Part shown: in pieces, positions 60,163-64,000 of the stretch | Numbering within the stretch: the first letter of the stretch is position 1 | Layout: each line of letters opens with the position of its first letter | Origin: an uncultured Vampirovibrio sp. | GTDB taxonomy: Bacteria; Cyanobacteriota; Vampirovibrionia; Gastranaerophilales; Gastranaerophilaceae | Assembly: GCA_910583725.1 (NCBI GenBank) | Contig: CAJTXZ010000015.1 | Span: 6,970-70,969 of the forward strand | Length of the DNA: 64,000 nt | Direction: 5' to 3' | Notes under the pieces: model-generated | What the model saw: only the letters and a program-made list of their open reading frames with translations | Database searches by the model: none | Told to the model about the DNA's origin: nothing | Made by a program: the position numbers and the translations under genes

Positions 60163-62079
60163 TTATGCTGCCAATGCAAGCCTTTCTTCTGAATAAATCT
60201 GGCTGTCAGGATTTTTTTCAATTTCTTTTGCTTTATCTCTTAAGGCTGCCATATCAGATATCATTTCTTGCTTTTCGCTGTCTGTTGTTGTGTTTCTGTA
60301 GTTTCCTGTTAATGTCATAAACTCTATTTTGCACTCTTGCAGATTTTTATTTTCATCAGCTTCTTCGCCCAATGCACTTTTAAGGTTGTTGATTGCTGCT
60401 TCTGTTTTTGTTTTGCTTTCTTCGAATCTGCTGTCAGCACTTTGTTTTTGTGTTTGTGCGCTCAAAGTTTGCGCTTCAAGTGTGCTCATTAATACACCTG
60501 CTTTGTTGCTTGCGCTGTTTAAATCAGAAGTACTGTATGTTGCGCCTTTGGCTATATCATCATACATTATGCCGCTTATTGTTAAAAATGCATTAACTTC
60601 TAAATTGTTAACCTTATTTACGCTGTAGTAGCTGTTTAATTCTGAATAGCTTTCGCGAAAATCATTAACTGCTGCTGAATTTTCTTTTATGTCCTTTTTG
60701 CTTGTGAATGTATTGATATCGGCCATTATTTTGCCGCTTCCTGTAGTTTTAATGATATTCTGAGTTGTACTTGCATCAACAATTTCGTCTAATTTTTCTG
60801 TACTTGTGCTTGCAATAGTGCTGGCATCAAGCTCAATGCCTACTTCTTCATAGCTTGTAACTGCTTCAACTATATCATTAATTACTTCTGCATCTTGAAT
60901 TAGTGCGCCTGCTGCATTGAAAATTGGTCCGTGTTCTGCAGAAAATTCTGGCATTTCATCTGGGGTAATTTTTGTTGTATCTTGCCGTATAGCATCTGTT
61001 TCTACAGTATCTTCAGGTGTTTTATCTTCAGCTTCTTCTTTTGTGCCAAATATACCTTGAGCTTTTTCTGCTATGTTAGAGAACCAGTCTTTGGTGCTTG
61101 AAATTGTATTATCTTCGCCTGTTGCACTTTCTTCTGGTGTTTCTTCGGTTGCTTCTTTTGTTTCTTCCTGGGTTGTCTCAGTGGTTTGGTCCTGAATAGC
61201 TGCATTTTGAGCCGGTGTTTGAGTTGTTTCTTCTTTTGGTTCTTGTTTCTGAGCTTCTTGTGCAGCTTTAATTTCTTGGGAAATTTGTGCTAACTGTGTT
61301 TCATCGGCCTGAATCTGTGTACAGCAGGCACCTGCGCTTGCTTGTGCAGCATCTTTTTGAGTGCCGAGGTTTTGGTTTTCGCTCTTGAGACCGCCGATTT
61401 CGTTATTGCGACCGTCTATTTCACTTTGTTCGCTCTGTATATCTTGATTATTGCTTTCAATTTCTGAATTTTTGCCTTCTATCTCGCTTGCGTTTTTTTC
61501 TATTTCTGCATTTTTTGATTCAATCTGTTTTTTATTATCTTCTATCTCTTGATTAATGCTTTGTAATTTTCCTTCATAGGCTGATTTTGTTGCCATAAGC
61601 CCTGCTGTTACGGCAAGACCAAGAATACCTGCTTCACCCTGCATCATTTGTGCAATCTGAACGCCGATTTGATTTATAAGGCCGCTGATGTTACTTTTTT
61701 CGGTGGTTAATACAGAATTACTGTTGTTTAAAGCATTTACTTCTGAGTTTAATGCTGTGTTTGTATTTTGTAGTGCATTAATGTCAGTTGTTAGTGAAGT
61801 GTTATTTTGCTGCAAGCCATTGATTGTACTTTGTGATGTACTGTTTTGTGCTGATAAGCTGTTTATATTTTGAGTGTTTGTATCCATTTGTGCGCCAAAC
61901 AAAAAAGCATTTTGAACAAACCCAGCTTGTTTTTGTTCAGCTCCTGATTTATCAGTGCTTACTTTTTCGTATTCTGCAAACAGCTGCTCAATGTTATTTG
62001 CGCCAGAGTTCTGCGGCGCTGCTGTAGGCGAACCTGTTTGAGGTATTTGAAGTTTATGTTCTGTATTTACGCTTGTCAT
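60163..62079 (-). CDS. Long coiled-coil protein with hydrophobic segment
   Basis: Protein of 638 residues with no recognised family. Residues about 65-130 are Asn/Gln/Ser-rich heptads (SLSAQNSTSQS, ALNSEVNALNNSNS), then a hydrophobic patch (GILGLAVTAGLMATK, about 150-165), then a strongly periodic helical region with repeats of NAEIEKNASEIEGKNSEIES (to about 235) and a CC pair. A Glu/Thr/Gln-rich linker (about 270-330) leads to a mixed C-terminal half. The hydrophobic segment between coiled coils is a layout seen in secretion translocators and pore-forming proteins; this is only an analogy. Confidence 0.65.
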   Translation of the reverse strand: MTSVNTEHKLQIPQTGSPTAAPQNSGANNIEQLFAEYEKVSTDKSGAEQKQAGFVQNAFLFGAQMDTNTQNINSLSAQNSTSQSTINGLQQNNTSLTTDINALQNTNTALNSEVNALNNSNSVLTTEKSNISGLINQIGVQIAQMMQGEAGILGLAVTAGLMATKSAYEGKLQSINQEIEDNKKQIESKNAEIEKNASEIEGKNSEIESNNQDIQSEQSEIDGRNNEIGGLKSENQNLGTQKDAAQASAGACCTQIQADETQLAQISQEIKAAQEAQKQEPKEETTQTPAQNAAIQDQTTETTQEETKEATEETPEESATGEDNTISSTKDWFSNIAEKAQGIFGTKEEAEDKTPEDTVETDAIRQDTTKITPDEMPEFSAEHGPIFNAAGALIQDAEVINDIVEAVTSYEEVGIELDASTIASTSTEKLDEIVDASTTQNIIKTTGSGKIMADINTFTSKKDIKENSAAVNDFRESYSELNSYYSVNKVNNLEVNAFLTISGIMYDDIAKGATYSTSDLNSASNKAGVLMSTLEAQTLSAQTQKQSADSRFEESKTKTEAAINNLKSALGEEADENKNLQECKIEFMTLTGNYRNTTTDSEKQEMISDMAALRDKAKEIEKNPDSQIYSEERLALAA

Positions 62080-62288
62080 TTTTTGAACCTCAGTTTTATT
62101 ACCTTCATATATATAAAGTATATAAAAATTATTAAATTTCAGTTTTTCTAATTTTTGTTACAAAACTTTACACTTAATTAAAATACCGTATTGCATGTAG
62201 CTTTACACCTTAATTACATTAAAAATTTTAGACTGGATGATTTTAAGTGCCTGTATACTTTTTTAAATCATGCTTGTTTCATTAAAAA

Positions 62289-62311
62289 GCGGAAAACTTT
62301 CCGTTTTCCGC
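62289..62311 (-). terminator. Terminator of the acidic protein gene
   Basis: GCGGAAAAC (62289-62297) pairs perfectly with GTTTTCCGC (62303-62311); on the minus strand TTTTT follows. It lies 33 bases after the stop of the gene ending at 62345. Confidence 0.75.
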
Positions 62312-62344
62312 AATATCTGCAGCATTGTCCTTGTATCATTGCTG

Positions 62345-62707
62345 CTATTCTTTTTTATTGAAGAAATTGTCCAGTGTTTGGCTTATCTCTTGCATTATTT
62401 CTTCTTTTTTATTCTGGTCATCATCCTTGTTTTCACCTGAATTTTCTTTGCTTTCACTGGCATTTTGTGCATTAAAACTTTGTTCTTCATTATCAAAATC
62501 AGACATACTAAAATTATCTAAATCGTCTACTATGCCTGAGGTATCAAGCAAGTCATTCTCATTAGTATTTTCTAAGCTGCTTATATTACCTGCAGCTTCT
62601 TCATTTTGTGGTATTTTTTGTTCATCAACCTTATTTGGTGCATTAACACTGTTTGTATGCCTTATGTCAAATTTTTTAAATGAATCATCAAAGGGGTTTA
62701 TTTGCAT
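62345..62707 (-). CDS. Small acidic, probably disordered protein
   Basis: Protein of 120 residues rich in Asp, Glu, Asn and Ser, with a short amphipathic helix at the end (EEIMQEISQTLDNFFNK). Opens MQINPFDDSFKKF. No known domain. ATG start with AGGAGA 11 bases upstream and a clear terminator after it support a real gene. It sits between the collagen-like and coiled-coil genes on the same strand and could be a partner of either. Confidence 0.6.
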   Translation of the reverse strand: MQINPFDDSFKKFDIRHTNSVNAPNKVDEQKIPQNEEAAGNISSLENTNENDLLDTSGIVDDLDNFSMSDFDNEEQSFNAQNASESKENSGENKDDDQNKKEEIMQEISQTLDNFFNKKE

Positions 62708-62821
62708 AATGGTTTTATCTCCTAGATTCCTGCATCCTATGTAATATTTGTCGGTTTTATTAGTATTTTCTTTATGCTTTTAGTAAATATCTTTACAAAA
62801 ATTTATACTATATATGTTAAT

Positions 62822-62848
62822 AAGGCGAGACATTATGTGTCTCGCCTT
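62822..62848 (-). terminator. Terminator of the collagen-like gene
   Basis: AAGGCGAGACA (62822-62832) and TGTCTCGCCTT (62838-62848) form a perfect 11-bp stem with a 5-base loop, 20 bases after the collagen-like stop codon. Confidence 0.75.
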
Positions 62849-62867
62849 ATAATTTTCTTTTGATATA

Positions 62868-64000
62868 TTATACCAGCTTGCTATTTTTTCGTTTTGAGAA
62901 AATTTCCAAATCAGGTATATCACACGTGGGCTCTGTTGGTGCAGTTGGTGCAGTTGGCCCTGTTGGCCCTGTTGTTGGAGCTGTGGGCTCATTCGTTGTA
63001 GGTGTTGTAGTATGTGTTGGATTAACAGTTGGTCCCGTAGGCCCGGTTGGCCCGGTAGGTCCTGTAGGTCCCGTTGGTCCCGTTGGCCCAGTTGGCCCAG
63101 TTGGTCCCGTTGGCCCTGTTGGCCCTGTTGGTCCGGTAGGTCCGGTAGGTCCGGTAGGTCCAGTTGGCCCCGTAGGTCCGGTAGGTCCAGTTGGCCCAGT
63201 TGGTCCCGTTGGTCCCGTTGGCCCAGTTGGCCCGGTTGGTCCGGTAGGTCCCGTTGGTCCAGTTGGTCCCGTAGGTCCCGTTGGCCCAGTTGGCCCAGTT
63301 GGTGTAGTTGGAATATCAGGTTTTGTAGGAGTTGTAGGCATTGTTGGCTTGCCACCTGTGCCACCTGTTCCACCAGTGCCACCTGTACCACCTGTTCCGC
63401 CAGTACCACCTGTTCCGCCAGTACCCCAGCCGCCAGTGCCGCCTGTTCCGCCAGTACCACCTGTATTATTATTTATTGGCCTTTTAATTAATGTTGGATT
63501 GTTTGTTCCAGGTGCATTGTCAGGGTTTGCTGTTGAATCCAGAGCTATTCCTGAGGTTCCTGAACCGTTTCCGCCTGTTCCGCCAGTACCATATAGCCCG
63601 GCTCCTGCACCAAATCTTACATAAGTTTCAGAGAACTTGTAAGTTATAGGTTTGCCATTGCTATTTTTAAAGCGCAGTTTGCCTTCATTATTATAGAAAT
63701 TAATATCTTTTGCTTTTTCAAGGCTTATTGAGCCATAATTTTCAAGGAAATTATCCAGTGAACCGCCGCCATATTTATTAACTAATTCGTCGCGTACCTG
63801 TTCGGCTGCTTGCCTGTAAGTTAATTTGGTATTATTTTTTTCAGCTTTTTTTATTGCTGATTTAATCAGGCTTTTTATTGTAATATTTTTACCGCTTTTA
63901 GTTTTGCCCAAATTGAGTTTTGTTTCATCAATATCATAAGCACCGAAAACAGATGTTTTTCCATCTATTTTTTGCGTTGCAGCAAATATGCCGGGGTTAT
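62868..64000 (-). CDS. Collagen-like (Gly-Pro-Thr) repeat protein, 5' end outside the window
   Basis: The frame is open to the window edge, reading FAATQKIDGKTSVFGAYDID before the TTG at 63911, so the gene starts outside and at least 377 residues are present. A globular part (about 150 residues, including YRQAAEQVRDELVNKYGGG) leads to a Gly-Gly-Thr repeat, then about 30 Gly-Pro-Thr triplets, and a short basic end FSKRKNSKLV. Gly-X-Y with Pro and Thr is a collagen triple-helix pattern; GPT is also the repeat of Bacillus exosporium protein BclA, where Thr is glycosylated. Likely surface filament; export route not visible. Confidence 0.85.
   Translation of the reverse strand, partial: NPGIFAATQKIDGKTSVFGAYDIDETKLNLGKTKSGKNITIKSLIKSAIKKAEKNNTKLTYRQAAEQVRDELVNKYGGGSLDNFLENYGSISLEKAKDINFYNNEGKLRFKNSNGKPITYKFSETYVRFGAGAGLYGTGGTGGNGSGTSGIALDSTANPDNAPGTNNPTLIKRPINNNTGGTGGTGGTGGWGTGGTGGTGGTGGTGGTGGTGGTGGKPTMPTTPTKPDIPTTPTGPTGPTGPTGPTGPTGPTGPTGPTGPTGPTGPTGPTGPTGPTGPTGPTGPTGPTGPTGPTGPTGPTGPTGPTGPTGPTGPTGPTGPTGPTVNPTHTTTPTTNEPTAPTTGPTGPTAPTAPTEPTCDIPDLEIFSKRKNSKLV
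63028..63302. repeat. 9-bp tandem repeat encoding (Gly-Pro-Thr)n
   Basis: About 30 tandem copies of a 9-base unit (plus strand GTTGGCCCG and variants). Third-position variation between units shows the array is old enough to have drifted while the protein repeat stayed exact, implying selection on the triplet. Copy number could vary between strains. Confidence 0.85.
63353..63463. repeat. Tandem repeat encoding (Gly-Gly-Thr)n
   Basis: About 12 copies of a 9-base unit coding GGT triplets, interrupted once by GGWGT. A flexible glycine-rich stalk between the globular part and the collagen-like stretch. Confidence 0.8.

Noticed and set aside
62780..63624. Three further long frames over the collagen-like repeat (226, 254 and 159 codons)
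   Set aside because: A 9-base tandem repeat without stops leaves every frame open on both strands; only the minus-strand GPT frame joins a globular domain, a proper end and a terminator.

Overview
The window is AT-rich bacterial chromosome, densely coded, with normal cell-wall, division, translation and proteostasis genes. It most likely comes from a non-photosynthetic relative of cyanobacteria (Gastranaerophilales/Vampirovibrionia type, probably gut-associated). This is an inference. It rests on a ThiE fused to the extra N-terminal domain seen in cyanobacteria, a meso-DAP type MurE, an RpmH/RnpA pair, SecA and ClpC, and a set of large lineage-specific proteins (calpain-like proteases, Kelch-like membrane proteins, modular membrane proteins) that I cannot assign to known pathways. 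No rRNA, photosynthesis gene, CRISPR array, transposase or integrase was seen.

Layout. 0-6.4 kb: wall and division block (rsmH, ftsL-like, ftsI, murE, murA). 6.4-11.7 kb: small duplicated protein, ECF sigma/anti-sigma pair, fused thiE, MATE exporter and GlcD-like oxidase. 12-19.5 kb: accessory region with a Kelch-like protein, a secreted lipase with RTX calcium repeats, a broken second Kelch copy and small orphan genes. It is wrapped in nested repeats: 15-bp direct repeats, two about 160-bp palindromic elements, and a 47-bp inverted repeat. 19.6-29 kb: nucleotide kinases, rnpA-rpmH, proC, a promoter-terminator-bounded candidate small RNA, a sugar dehydrogenase, and a tight operon tagA-tktN-tktC-ftsE-ftsX-HDOD. 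29.2-36.3 kb: four calpain-like cysteine proteases in one array. 37-45 kb: ruvB, an ArsB/NhaD transporter, one intact and one decayed Kelch gene, secA. 45.3-45.7 kb: tRNA-Glu followed by tandem copies of its 3' end. 45.8-56 kb: a three-module 1075-residue membrane protein, a two-component pair, a YeiH-type exporter, a Vat-like acetyltransferase between short inverted repeats, tRNA-Ser, a DtxR-like regulator and another membrane protein. 56.7-64 kb: tRNA-Lys, clpC, rpiB, a coiled-coil protein, an acidic protein and a collagen-like (Gly-Pro-Thr)n protein that runs off the window end.

How it fits together. Core genes make peptidoglycan precursors (murA, murE), polymerise them at the septum (ftsI, ftsL-like, ftsEX) and export proteins (secA). 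The accessory genes look surface- or host-directed: calpain-like proteases with Ca-loop tails, an RTX lipase, N-terminally anchored Kelch propellers and a collagen-like protein. The Kelch family is decaying or switching: two of four copies carry frameshifts, all at poly(A) runs. The most interesting candidates for new biology are the calpain array, the repeat-bounded Kelch/lipase cassette, and the small RNA with CCUCC-bearing loops.
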